Positions 53,058-61,711 of a stretch of DNA of 64,000 bases are shown here, one piece after another. The stretch's first letter is position 1. Every line of letters begins with the position of its first letter. This stretch comes from Euryarchaeota archaeon UBA605 (GTDB lineage Archaea; Thermoplasmatota; Poseidoniia; Poseidoniales; Thalassarchaeaceae), in NCBI GenBank assembly GCA_002504905.1, contig DATY01000030.1:1-64000 (forward strand), given 5' to 3'. A program made the position numbers and the translations under genes. The notes under the pieces were generated by a model. That model made no database searches. It was not told the DNA's origin and worked only from the letters and a program-made list of their open reading frames with translations.

Positions 53058-55190
53058 GCCTGCGACAACCAATGCACTGACTAGTGCTATTGCAGCAATA
53101 CCCGCTGTAAATCCAGGAGTATTGTCGTCAGATTCCACTACTGTTGTAGGTGTCTCGCTTATACCTGTTCCAACAATCACTTTTCCATCCATTCCCATTC
53201 CAGCATGAGGTTCACAGATGTAGTAGAATGTTTCATCTTCATCAAAGGTTAGACGATAATCGATTGTTGTAACAGCAGCACCACTGTACTCACCAGCGAC
53301 ATCTCTTGTAGTATCGCCTTCTGCTCTAATTTCAGCAACGTTGTGAGCCATAGCAGCATCAGTCCAAATCCAGCAAACAGTTTGACCAACATCAATGCTT
53401 AGCTCTTCATTATCGAAAGCCATTCCATCTTCGGTTAGCCCGATAACGTAGTCACATCCTTCAGGTATAGCAGGTTCGTCAGCAGGTGGCATCAATACCT
53501 TGTCAATTACATGAATCACACCATTAGAAGCTGGTACATCAGCCAATGTTACAGTTGCATCTCCTACCATTACAGTTCCATCACTTACAGTGAATGAAGC
53601 ATCATCTCCATTAACCATTGCAACAGTTAATCCATCAGTTACATCAGCAGCATTGACCGCTCCTGAATAAACGTGGTAAAGTAGAATATCAGTTAGTGTA
53701 GCAATTTCTTCATCAGTTGTAAAAGCATCTAAATCGATACCAGCATCAGCGAATGCTTGATCACTTGGAGCAAAAACTGTGAACGGTCCATCACCTTGTA
53801 ATGTAGTAACCAGTTCTGCTTGTGTTAGTGCAGCAACCAACGAGTTGTGAATTGTAGTTGCTGATGCAGTCATTGCAATATCAACAGCTGGAGTCCACAT
53901 GTAAGATCCACAGACATCTTCAGAAACATCTGATAATTGGTGTGTAACTGTGTTATAGCAACCTGTGAATGTTTGCCCTGCCATCTCATAATCTACAACG
54001 TACATGTATGACATACATTCTGTGAAAGATGCTCCAGCAGAAATAGTATGTGTTGCTATATTGTAACATATGTCTCCGTCTGCTTCAGTAATTGGTACAG
54101 GAGGCATTAGTACTTTATCGATAACGTGTATGACTCCATTTGAAGCCGGTACGTCAGCCAGTACAACAGTTGCATCTCCAACCATTACAGTTCCATCACT
54201 TACAGTGAATGAAGCATCGTCTCCGTTAACCATTGCAACTGTTAGACCATCTGTCACATCAGCAGCATTTACAGCACCAGAGTATACGTGATACAGTAGT
54301 ATATCGGTTAAAGTAGCAATATCTTCATCAGTAGTGAAAGCTGCCAAATCTATTCCTGCATCAGCAAATGCTTGATCACTTGGAGCAAAAACTGTGAACG
54401 GTCCATCACCTTGTAATGTAGTAACCAATCCGGAAATTGACAACGCACCAACTAAGGAATTGTGAATTCCTGTGGTCATTGCAGTTGTTGCAATATCTAC
54501 TGGAGGAGTCCATACGTATGATTCACAGATTTGTTGAGTAGTATCTGCCATAGCGTGTGTTATAGTATTGTAACATCCAGTGAATTCCTGTCCACCCATG
54601 CTGTAATTTTCCAAATACATGTAAGCTCCACATTCTTCCATTGAAGCACCTGCAACTATCATGTGTGTAGCTGTATTGTAACAAATTCCAATACCTGTGT
54701 AAGGAACTGGTGGCATTAGTACTTTGTCGATAACATGAATCACGCCATTCGAAGCCATAACATCAGCTGATGTTACAGTAGCATCTTCAATCATTACAGT
54801 TCCATCCGTTACTGTAAACATTGCATTGTCGCCATTTACCATTTCTACTACTAGACCATCTGTTACATCAGATGCATAAACAGCGCCTGAATAAACATGA
54901 TACAACAAAATATCTACCAATGTAGCATTTTCTTCATCTGTATCGAATGTTGACAAATCGATTCCGGCATCAGCAAATGCTTGATCTGTAGGAGCAAACA
55001 CTGTGAATGGTCCTTGACCTTGTAGTGTTGTCACTAAATCAACTTGCGCCAGAGCAGCAACGAGAGAATCATGCACTCCAGTATTAGTTGCGTTAGTTGG
55101 GATATCGTCGTTTGAATCTGCCATTGCAATTGGCATTGTCATCAGACAGGCGGTCATTATTAGGGCGATCAATGCGTTTCTCTTGTGCAT
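53043..55190 (-). CDS. Secreted protein with three fasciclin domains, a cupredoxin domain and a PGF-CTERM anchor
   Basis: Cell-surface protein of 715 residues. Signal peptide MHKRNALIALIMTACLMTMPIAMA; FAS1 domains at about 30-160, 232-360 and 435-560 (each with TVFAPTDQAFADAGID or its variant and SNGVIHVIDKVLMPP); two cysteine-rich linkers of about 62 residues (CYNxxTH...GCYNTxTH) between them. A plastocyanin-like domain at about 570-665 has type 1 copper ligands: AHNV His, then the C-x2-H-x4-M of ICEPHAGMGM. The end DNTPGFTAGIAAIALVSALVVAGSRRR-type tail is an archaeosortase PGF-CTERM signal, so the protein is probably cleaved and lipid-linked. It is likely adhesive and redox-active. Confidence 0.85.
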   Translation of the reverse strand: MHKRNALIALIMTACLMTMPIAMADSNDDIPTNATNTGVHDSLVAALAQVDLVTTLQGQGPFTVFAPTDQAFADAGIDLSTFDTDEENATLVDILLYHVYSGAVYASDVTDGLVVEMVNGDNAMFTVTDGTVMIEDATVTSADVMASNGVIHVIDKVLMPPVPYTGIGICYNTATHMIVAGASMEECGAYMYLENYSMGGQEFTGCYNTITHAMADTTQQICESYVWTPPVDIATTAMTTGIHNSLVGALSISGLVTTLQGDGPFTVFAPSDQAFADAGIDLAAFTTDEDIATLTDILLYHVYSGAVNAADVTDGLTVAMVNGDDASFTVSDGTVMVGDATVVLADVPASNGVIHVIDKVLMPPVPITEADGDICYNIATHTISAGASFTECMSYMYVVDYEMAGQTFTGCYNTVTHQLSDVSEDVCGSYMWTPAVDIAMTASATTIHNSLVAALTQAELVTTLQGDGPFTVFAPSDQAFADAGIDLDAFTTDEEIATLTDILLYHVYSGAVNAADVTDGLTVAMVNGDDASFTVSDGTVMVGDATVTLADVPASNGVIHVIDKVLMPPADEPAIPEGCDYVIGLTEDGMAFDNEELSIDVGQTVCWIWTDAAMAHNVAEIRAEGDTTRDVAGEYSGAAVTTIDYRLTFDEDETFYYICEPHAGMGMDGKVIVGTGISETPTTVVESDDNTPGFTAGIAAIALVSALVVAGSRRR
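53752..53812. repeat. 61-base direct repeat, copy in fasciclin domain 3
   Basis: Identical over 61 bases to 54367-54427. Both copies encode the same part of successive FAS1 domains. Perfect identity at silent positions shows recent duplication or gene conversion inside the gene. Confidence 0.85.
54367..54427. repeat. 61-base direct repeat, copy in fasciclin domain 2
   Basis: Identical over 61 bases to 53752-53812, 615 bases away. Fasciclin domain 1 has the equivalent region but with several base changes, so domains 2 and 3 are the youngest pair. Confidence 0.85.
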
Positions 55191-55213
55191 AGTTGAGGAC
55201 GCTATATTTTTTG

Positions 55214-55224
55214 CTATTTAATAG
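55214..55224 (-). promoter_or_regulatory. TATA-like box of the fasciclin gene
   Basis: CTATTTAATAG (a near-palindrome) is 24-34 bases upstream of the minus-strand ATG at 55190. At usual archaeal spacing transcription would start almost at the ATG, giving a leaderless or very short-leader mRNA. Confidence 0.4.
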
Positions 55225-55311
55225 ATGTATTTGCAGGAAATACAATTTCTAATTGATGTATATTAAGTATCGTTTTGTGAATTAGAATAAATAGAAATTT
55301 AAAAACGCTTT

Positions 55312-55319
55312 TTTATATC
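55312..55319 (+). promoter_or_regulatory. TATA-like box of crtI
   Basis: TTTATATC lies 22-29 bases upstream of the crtI ATG at 55341, predicting a leaderless or very short-leader transcript. It sits in a 150-base AT-rich divergent spacer with the fasciclin promoter; nothing else is seen there. Confidence 0.4.
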
Positions 55320-55340
55320 TATCATTGTGTTGGGAGTGGT

Positions 55341-56909
55341 ATGGGTGCAGACGATTCGCAGGATGTTTTGATTGTAGGAGCAGGTCCAGGAGGATTAGTT
55401 TCAGCACTTTTATTGGCTCATTCGGGTGTCAAAGTAACAATGTTAGAAAAATCTTCATCTGTTGGTGGAAGAACCAAAATTGTAGAAATGGATGGATTTA
55501 AATTCGATAGAGGTCCAACCTTTTTTCATTATCCGGAAGTTATTGAAGAAATATTTCAGGCGATTGGTAGAGATGCTCACAAAGAGTTAGGCTTGATCCC
55601 TCTTGATCCTTCGTACAGATTAACTTTCGGTGCTGGTGGTTCTATAGATGCCACTTCAAATCTTGATGAAATGACAGAGAGGATTAGAGAATTATCCGGA
55701 GATAAGAATGCTAAGGGTTTTGAGAAGTATGTCTTAGAAAACAGGAAGAAATTAGATTTCTCTAGGATTTGTTTACAAACTCCTTGGAAAGGCCCTTCAG
55801 ATTTATTATCCAAAAGAGCTCTTAAAGTTGCAACAATATTGAAGCCATGGGCATCAGTTGCAAGTGATTTATCTAGACTTTTTGATGATGAGAGGGTCAG
55901 GTTAGCGATGTCTTTCCAAACAAAATATCTTGGAATGAGTCCTTTCCATGCCCCATCTTTATTTACAATATTGGCATTTTTGGAATATGAACATGGTATA
56001 TTCCATGCTAAAGGAGGTCTCGGATCAATTTCGAAGAGGATGTCTGAGATAGCCATTGAACTTGGTGTTGATATAAAACTCGAAACAGAGGTTGAAGAAT
56101 TAATTTTTGATAATAAAACAGTGGTTGGAGTAAAGACAAATAATGGAGAATATAGAGCGAAAAAGGTAGTTTTGAATGCTGATTTCGCTCATGCAATGTC
56201 AACATTGGTACCCAATGAAAAGAGGAAGCGTTGGTCAAATAAAAAATTAGAAAATAAAGGATACTCTTGCTCCACATTTATGCTCTATCTAGGAATTGAT
56301 AAGCAGTATGATCAACCCCATCATCAGATTTATGCATCTAAAAAATATGAAGAAAATCTGAGAGATATCACTAACCATAAAATCACTTGGGAAGATCCAT
56401 CTTTGTATGTTCAGAATGCTTGTGTGACTGATTCTAGTTTAGCACCCCCAGGACAATCTACACTCTATGTTTTAGTACCAGTTCCAAATACAGATGAAAG
56501 TATTGTATGGGATGATATTAAGGATGAGTACAGTGAAATCATACTTGATATGATGGAAAGTAAGCTTGGATTTGAAAATGTAAGAGACTCAATTGTCTCT
56601 AAAACAATAGTTACTCCAGATGATTGGAATTCTTCCGATATTTATCGTGGAGCAGTTTTTAATTTAGCTCATTCATTAGATCAAATGCTATGGCGCCGTC
56701 CTCAAAATAGATTCGAAGAATTCAATAATTTATTCCTTGTCGGCGGAGGTACACATCCTGGAAGTGGACTTCCTACAATCTATGAGAGTGGAAGAATTAC
56801 CAGTAAACTGATACTCTCAGATTTAGGTATAGAGCCTGATTGGAACGGAATTGATATTTGGTTTGGAGACTTGAAGAAGCCAAAATTAGCAAATAAATTA
56901 GTGGCATAG
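55341..56909 (+). CDS. crtI: Phytoene desaturase-family carotenoid oxidoreductase
   Basis: FAD enzyme of 522 residues. The N-terminal dinucleotide motif VLIVGAGPGGLVSALLLA and the EKSSSVGGRTK that follows are typical, as are RGPTFFHYPEV, the GIFHAKGGLGSISKRM segment and the C-terminal FLVGGGTHPGSGLPTIYESGRI. It introduces double bonds in phytoene to form lycopene-type carotenoids; ketolase- or hydratase-like CrtI relatives are an alternative. crtB lies 1 kb downstream on the other strand, so this is a carotenoid locus. Confidence 0.9.
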   Translation: MGADDSQDVLIVGAGPGGLVSALLLAHSGVKVTMLEKSSSVGGRTKIVEMDGFKFDRGPTFFHYPEVIEEIFQAIGRDAHKELGLIPLDPSYRLTFGAGGSIDATSNLDEMTERIRELSGDKNAKGFEKYVLENRKKLDFSRICLQTPWKGPSDLLSKRALKVATILKPWASVASDLSRLFDDERVRLAMSFQTKYLGMSPFHAPSLFTILAFLEYEHGIFHAKGGLGSISKRMSEIAIELGVDIKLETEVEELIFDNKTVVGVKTNNGEYRAKKVVLNADFAHAMSTLVPNEKRKRWSNKKLENKGYSCSTFMLYLGIDKQYDQPHHQIYASKKYEENLRDITNHKITWEDPSLYVQNACVTDSSLAPPGQSTLYVLVPVPNTDESIVWDDIKDEYSEIILDMMESKLGFENVRDSIVSKTIVTPDDWNSSDIYRGAVFNLAHSLDQMLWRRPQNRFEEFNNLFLVGGGTHPGSGLPTIYESGRITSKLILSDLGIEPDWNGIDIWFGDLKKPKLANKLVA

Positions 56910-56911
56910 TT

Positions 56912-57505
56912 ATGAAATCTTCAATATTTATCTTCTTTATTGTGGTTTCCAGCGCACTTTCTGGATGTATCTCTGAAAATCAATCAGTTATTAGTGAAGA
57001 TTCAACGAATGATCTTCCTGAAAGATTATCATTCTCAGCCCCCATAATGAACGGTTCATCTAACATTACAAATTTTGTTCTTGAAGAATATGTATCTGAC
57101 GGGCCTGTTTTGATGCTCTGGGTTGCTGCTGGATGTATGGGTTGTCATTCTTGGACAGATATCTTAGTGGACGAGGTTGAAAATGGTAATATTAGTAATT
57201 CATCAATACTCAGTATTCACAGATATTCTTCTTTTGAATCTCAATCTTACGTGGAAGAAGTTTATGGCAATCATCAGAATTCCAGTAATCCAGTACATTG
57301 GCCTTTGGTACTACCTTCTGAAGAAACCATTGTTTATGATCTTGATACTGGCTATGAAAGTACTTCTGGGTTCTATAATTCATTCGGCAATCCATCTACA
57401 CCAACTCTTCAGATAATGAATCCTCTTGGAGAGATAATATGGACCTCTAAGACATATTGGCCAACTCTAGATGTTCTCGAAGAGATTAAAAGTTTGATTA
57501 AATGA
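56912..57505 (+). CDS. Thioredoxin-like lipoprotein
   Basis: Protein of 197 residues starting with a lipoprotein signal (MKSSIFIFFIVVSSALSGC, lipobox LSGC). A thioredoxin-like domain carries LMLWVAAGCMGCHSW (CxxC) near residue 70 and ends with a TLQIMNPLGEIIW strand containing the expected region before the last helix. It should be tethered outside the membrane and may reduce or form disulfides. It starts two bases after crtI, so it is in the carotenoid operon; whether it acts on that pathway is unknown. Confidence 0.72.
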   Translation: MKSSIFIFFIVVSSALSGCISENQSVISEDSTNDLPERLSFSAPIMNGSSNITNFVLEEYVSDGPVLMLWVAAGCMGCHSWTDILVDEVENGNISNSSILSIHRYSSFESQSYVEEVYGNHQNSSNPVHWPLVLPSEETIVYDLDTGYESTSGFYNSFGNPSTPTLQIMNPLGEIIWTSKTYWPTLDVLEEIKSLIK

Positions 57506-57515
57506 GGTTCAAACA

Positions 57516-57944
57516 ATGGATTTGTACGATTTATCATTCTTTTTATCAACAATTTGGATTGGCCCATTTTGGATTGCAATGTTACTTTATCCAAATCATG
57601 AAAAAACACATCAACTTATGCAAGGTCCTTGGTTCTTTCTTGGTCCGATATTAATTTGGTATTCTGTATCTCTTTCAGATATTTCTGGTCTAATTGATCT
57701 ATTTATTGACGCAATGAACCCCAATATAGCATTACAGAGCCTTGCTGATCTTCTTGGAACAAAGGCAGGAGCATCTGCAGCTTGGTCTCATATGGTTGCT
57801 GGAGATATTTTTGTAACAAGGTGGATATGGAAGAGGTGCATAGATTCAAAATGTGAAAAATGGAAATTAACCATTTCAGTATTTTTTGGTGTAATGTTAA
57901 TGCCAATTGGATTGTTAATGAGCATAGTTTTAGTTAGAAAATAA
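57516..57944 (+). CDS. ABA4-like (DUF4281) membrane protein
   Basis: Protein of 142 residues with four hydrophobic segments. WIGPFWIAMLLYPNHEKT near the start, LADLLGTKAGASAAWSHMVAGDIFVTRW in the middle and a last helix with MLMPIGLL match the DUF4281 family, to which plant ABA4 (needed for neoxanthin formation) belongs. The AWSHMVAGDIFVTRWIW block is the strongest match. Family members in bacteria often neighbour carotenoid genes. Here it lies between crtI and crtB, so a carotenoid-modifying role is likely but unproven. Confidence 0.68.
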   Translation: MDLYDLSFFLSTIWIGPFWIAMLLYPNHEKTHQLMQGPWFFLGPILIWYSVSLSDISGLIDLFIDAMNPNIALQSLADLLGTKAGASAAWSHMVAGDIFVTRWIWKRCIDSKCEKWKLTISVFFGVMLMPIGLLMSIVLVRK

Positions 57945-57946
57945 TT

Positions 57947-58969
57947 TTATTTTCTAGCAGAAATAGACCATAAACCGAGAGCAGACAATGCAAATCCTAT
58001 TTTTCTCATAAATCCTAACTGCAGTCTTTTTGAGAGAACATCTCCGTTTCTTCTCTCTGCCTCAGATATAATACTTGAATATACAGCACACATCATGTGA
58101 GGATTTCTTCTTGAATTTTTCTCTACAAGTGGAATTAAATTTAATGCAATATTTCTATGAGTTTTTGTTCTACTGATATAATGCTTCATGAATTTTTTCC
58201 ATTTTCTACTACTGGCTAAATTGACATTTTCTATTTCTTCGGGTTTAATGTCGAACATTTTCAATTCATCTGTGGGTAGGTATAGTCTACCTCTTTCTCT
58301 ATCTTCTTGAATATCTCGTAATACATTTACCATTTGCAAGAATATTCCCATTTCTTCTGCATACTCTCTTGCATCGGGATCAGTATATCCATATATCTCG
58401 ATTAAACTTAAACCAACTGTCGATGCAACTTTGAAACAATAACTTCTCAAATCTTCAAAACTTTGATAATTTGTTGGATATAGATCATCTTCCATTCCTT
58501 CTATTAATAATTTTAAATCCGAGATTCTTATTGGGAACTTTTCTAACGTATCTTTTAGAGCGATAAATATAGGATGATTTACGTCTTCTCCAGCTTCTAT
58601 TTTTTCAAGATTATCTCTGAACCAAAGTAGTGCTCTCACTCTTTGGAAATGGTTTTTGTCACTATTTGATGGTTCACTCATTCTTTCTATACCCAAAGCA
58701 ATTGCTCTGTATTCTGCTCTTTCATTTAGATTCTGCTTTTCTTCATTCTCTAAAACTGACAGATTTGGTAGCCAATCTCCATCAACAATATCGTCAACTT
58801 TTCTACAAAAAGCGTACAAAGCATGTACAGAAGACCTTTTTTCATTAGGTAGTGATTTGAAAGATCTTAGGAAAGAAGTCGATGCTGAACGAGTAATATC
58901 TTCACAGATTTGATATGCCTCTGAAATGGAAATTTTACTGTCAGCCTTCTCCTTGCTGAACAAAACCAT
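57947..58969 (-). CDS. crtB: Phytoene/squalene synthase family
   Basis: Prenyl-diphosphate condensing enzyme of 340 residues. Both metal-binding Asp regions are present: YAFCRKVDDIVD and NVLRDIQEDRERGRLYLP. The start STSFLRSFKSLP and the ALYAFCRKVDD context are phytoene-synthase-like. With crtI on the facing strand it makes phytoene from geranylgeranyl diphosphate, which archaea also use for lipids. Its stop is two bases from that of the ABA4-like gene. A 108-base spacer separates its start from the divergent DUF971 gene. Confidence 0.9.
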   Translation of the reverse strand: MVLFSKEKADSKISISEAYQICEDITRSASTSFLRSFKSLPNEKRSSVHALYAFCRKVDDIVDGDWLPNLSVLENEEKQNLNERAEYRAIALGIERMSEPSNSDKNHFQRVRALLWFRDNLEKIEAGEDVNHPIFIALKDTLEKFPIRISDLKLLIEGMEDDLYPTNYQSFEDLRSYCFKVASTVGLSLIEIYGYTDPDAREYAEEMGIFLQMVNVLRDIQEDRERGRLYLPTDELKMFDIKPEEIENVNLASSRKWKKFMKHYISRTKTHRNIALNLIPLVEKNSRRNPHMMCAVYSSIISEAERRNGDVLSKRLQLGFMRKIGFALSALGLWSISARK

Positions 58970-59075
58970 GGTCCTCTGAAATGTACATAGATTATGAATG
59001 GGTGTTTCTCGAGCACTCTAAAAATAGTATTTTTCTATCCCTTATATTGAAGCATGAAACCTCTTCCGAAACATT

Positions 59076-59402
59076 ATGGGCGATGGCAATATACTTACTG
59101 ATTTAGAACGGAGTGATGAAGATTGTACACTGAGGTTTGATGACGGAGCTTCATACAAATTGAGTTATTTATCTATTAGATCTCGATGCCAATGTGCTAA
59201 GTGTAAACCTAGACAGGAAAATAAGCAGAGGATTATTGAGTTAGAGGAAGAAATATCTCGATTAATGTTAGAGAAACCGAAAGTTGAGCTTGTAGGTAGA
59301 TATGGCATTCGATTTGAATGGCCTACTGGTTGCTCATCTGGTATACATTCTTTTGTACATCTAAGGAAAGTTTCAGAGGAATTGGGCGAGCTATTAGAAT
59401 AG
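59076..59402 (+). CDS. DUF971 domain protein
   Basis: Small protein of 108 residues with the DUF971 fold (the N-terminal domain of gamma-butyrobetaine hydroxylase, also found alone). LRFDDGASYKLSYLSIRSRCQC, the CxC-x2-C zinc or Fe-S-like set (CQCAKC) and the C-terminal YGIRFEWPTGCSSGIHSF are diagnostic. Stand-alone members have been linked to iron-sulfur cluster handling in bacteria, but the function in archaea is unknown. It may share a transcript with pus10. Confidence 0.85.
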   Translation: MGDGNILTDLERSDEDCTLRFDDGASYKLSYLSIRSRCQCAKCKPRQENKQRIIELEEEISRLMLEKPKVELVGRYGIRFEWPTGCSSGIHSFVHLRKVSEELGELLE

Positions 59403-59492
59403 AATCTATCTTCCGAAGTCCTGAAATGTAATTCACATTCGCGCTATGTTGTCGAATGTACGGGTCGCCCCCGTTTTCCGGCTGTGGTAAAT

Positions 59493-60911
59493 ATGAAAGA
59501 AGAAAATCATGAAGATGATATCGAAGATGATTCATGGGCATTGTATGCTGATGCAAGTTATGGGAATTCAGTTATTGATTTAGAAGAAAAAACCGATATA
59601 ATTTCTGAGCCAGATGAGGAATGGTTTGATGGAGATGATTTTGATTTTGAAGGTGCTACTATAAATTGGGATGCACCCCCCTGTCCAGCGCCACTAGGAA
59701 TTGAGCATATTATTCGTATAGGATGTTGTGACTTTTGTGTTCAGAGACTAGCCGGTAGACGTACTGTTTCGAAAGGTTCGGAAGGCGGTAAAGAAATACG
59801 TAAAGAGGCATTTCAGAACAATCCCGAATTAGAATCTTCACTGAAAAATGATTTATGTCCAATGTGTGAAGATTTATTCGATGATGTAGATAATATTGTT
59901 ACAAGAATAATTGAAAAGATAGGTACGGTTGAACATTCAACAATTCAACTTGGCATACATCTACCAAAAGATCTAGTAGATGAGGAAGATAAGATTAGAT
60001 CGAGACATGGCTCTCCAGGTTCTGCACCCTTGAAACCATCTTTTGTTAGAGAAATTCAAGAAAAATTATCCTTGAAGGTTAAAGATGTTAGTTTTGTAAA
60101 AGAAAGGCCGGATCTAATGATTCTTGTAGATGGTTTAACTCTCAAGGTCGATGTAGACGTTAGGCCAGTATTCTTTTACGGAAGGTATCGTAAATTAATT
60201 CGAGAGCTTCCACAGACTCGATGGCCTTGTAGGGCTTGTAGGGGACGTTCTGGTGGATGTGAATCATGTAATTATACTGGATTACAATATTTGGAATCTG
60301 TTCAAGATTTGATTGGAGAACCCATCCGTATTGCATTAGATGCTGAAGACACCTCATTTCATGGAATGGGTAGAGAAGATATTGATGTTCGATGTTTAGG
60401 AAAGGGCCGTCCCTTTGTTATCGAGATTAAAAAACCAGGGACTAGAAAAATAGACTTAGAAGAAATACAAAATATCGTTAATCAGAATGCAAAAGAAAAG
60501 ATTGAGATTAATAGTCTAAGATGGTCTAATCGATCGGAAGTTGTAAAGGTGAAAGAAAGTCGTTCTGAAAAATCATATACAATAAGATTCAGAGTTGATG
60601 AAATCCCAGATCAAGAAACAGTAATTGCGGCGATATCAACACTTTCAGGAGTTACTTTATCTCAAGAAACCCCTCAACGAGTTTCTCATCGTAGAGCAGC
60701 AAAAACTCGTAAGAGAAAGGTAATTGAACTTTCAGATATCATAGTAGAAGAAGATGAAGTGCAGTTCTTCGTTCGTTGTGAGGCTGGAACGTATGTTAAG
60801 GAATTAGTACATTCAGATGAAGGTAGAACAGTTCCTTCAGTAAGTAGTGTATTAGGAGATAAAGAATGTACCGTAATTTGGCTTGATGTTGAAGATATTC
60901 ACTATGAATGA
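59493..60911 (+). CDS. pus10: tRNA pseudouridine synthase Pus10
   Basis: Archaeal enzyme of 472 residues forming pseudouridine 54 and 55 of tRNA. An acidic N-terminal tail of about 55 residues precedes a zinc module (CDFC ... CPMC), a THUMP-like domain, and the catalytic domain with CRACRGRSGGCESCNYTG and the catalytic Asp in HGMGREDIDVRCLG. The end carries GTYVKELVHSDEGRTVPS. The acidic tail is longer than in most archaeal Pus10. ATG 59493 is preferred to GTG 59484. It lies upstream of rpl21e. Confidence 0.92.
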   Translation: MKEENHEDDIEDDSWALYADASYGNSVIDLEEKTDIISEPDEEWFDGDDFDFEGATINWDAPPCPAPLGIEHIIRIGCCDFCVQRLAGRRTVSKGSEGGKEIRKEAFQNNPELESSLKNDLCPMCEDLFDDVDNIVTRIIEKIGTVEHSTIQLGIHLPKDLVDEEDKIRSRHGSPGSAPLKPSFVREIQEKLSLKVKDVSFVKERPDLMILVDGLTLKVDVDVRPVFFYGRYRKLIRELPQTRWPCRACRGRSGGCESCNYTGLQYLESVQDLIGEPIRIALDAEDTSFHGMGREDIDVRCLGKGRPFVIEIKKPGTRKIDLEEIQNIVNQNAKEKIEINSLRWSNRSEVVKVKESRSEKSYTIRFRVDEIPDQETVIAAISTLSGVTLSQETPQRVSHRRAAKTRKRKVIELSDIIVEEDEVQFFVRCEAGTYVKELVHSDEGRTVPSVSSVLGDKECTVIWLDVEDIHYE

Positions 60912-60932
60912 GTAGTTAAGTTAAATCCGAGT

Positions 60933-60978
60933 ACTTAAGAATACGAGTTAGGTCGACCGCTTCCAAGACCTACGGTCT
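60933..60978 (+). promoter_or_regulatory. Promoter box and leader hairpin before rpl21e
   Basis: ACTTAAG (60933-60939) is followed by the palindromic GGTCGACC (60951-60958) and a small hairpin AGACC-TAC-GGTCT (60966-60978), then the ribosome binding site AAGGTGAT. The ACTTAAG box recurs before other genes here, and GGTCG elements recur before secE and rpl11. Confidence 0.4.
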
Positions 60979-60991
60979 GTAAGGTGATATC

Positions 60992-61288
60992 ATGGTGACA
61001 AGAACACATGGACAACGTCAAGGAACACGGTCTATTCTTAAGAAAAGTAAGCGTGACAAGGGTCGAGTTTTCATTAATAGAGTAATGCATCCCTATGAAG
61101 AAGGAGATAGAGTTGCTATTGTTTTGGATGGTGCTCAGCACAAAGGAATGCCTCATCGTAGATTTCAGGGCCGTACAGGAACTATTGCAGGTAAACAAGG
61201 GCGTGCCTATGTTGTTAACTTTAAAGATGGCAATATGAAAAAGACAGTAGTTGCTCGTCCTGAGCATCTTAAACCAATCAAGGAATGA
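60992..61288 (+). CDS. rpl21e: Ribosomal protein L21e
   Basis: Archaeal/eukaryotic 50S protein of 98 residues. RTHGQRQGTRSILKK at the start, a GDRVAIVLDGAQHKGMPHRRFQGRTG core and a VARPEHLKP end are typical of L21e. AAGGTGAT lies just before the ATG. Its stop overlaps the rpoF start (ATGA) by four bases; L21e-rpoF-DUF655-ksgA is a conserved euryarchaeal order. Confidence 0.97.
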   Translation: MVTRTHGQRQGTRSILKKSKRDKGRVFINRVMHPYEEGDRVAIVLDGAQHKGMPHRRFQGRTGTIAGKQGRAYVVNFKDGNMKKTVVARPEHLKPIKE

Positions 61289-61647
61289 TTTTTATGACCG
61301 AAAAAGAATTTGTAGATTTTGCTACAGTACGCGAGCTTTTATCAGACGCAAGAGAAAGGCGCGGAGATTTATCTTATGAACAAATAATGGCTTTACAACA
61401 TGCAGAATGGGCAGCATCTACTAACAGAGGAGGTTCTAAGACAGATCCGAAAGTATTCGTCGCACTTTACAAAGCTCTTTCTGAAAATGAGAAATTATCT
61501 CAGTTTCCAGAAATCTGTTCAAAGTTAGCTGAGTTGACACCTTTGAATGTCAAAGGAGTTAGAGTAATAATCTCAAGTAAGAGAATTGCAATGGATACAT
61601 CTGAAGTTGAAGAAATCATCACTGTAATAAGACAGCACGTACTTTGA
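61285..61647 (+). CDS. rpoF: DNA-directed RNA polymerase subunit F (Rpo4)
   Basis: Rpo4, 120 residues, which pairs with Rpo7 in the RNA polymerase stalk. The HRDC-like helices with LSYEQIMALQHAEWAA and a KLAELTPLNVKGVRVIISSKRIAMD segment, ending in an EEIITVIRQ helix, match the family. The start is ATG 61285 overlapping rpl21e, or ATG 61294. The gene order supports the call. Confidence 0.93.
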   Translation: MIFMTEKEFVDFATVRELLSDARERRGDLSYEQIMALQHAEWAASTNRGGSKTDPKVFVALYKALSENEKLSQFPEICSKLAELTPLNVKGVRVIISSKRIAMDTSEVEEIITVIRQHVL

Positions 61648-61711
61648 GTGAAAATAGTAGTTTTAATGAATTAATTCTTGAATAAAGACCTGTCTCAGGT
61701 GGTTGAAAATC

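Noticed and set aside
53752..54427. Direct repeats as attachment sites or a mobile element
   Set aside because: Both copies encode homologous parts of FAS1 domains in one frame; no transposase, integrase or terminal inverted repeats are nearby.
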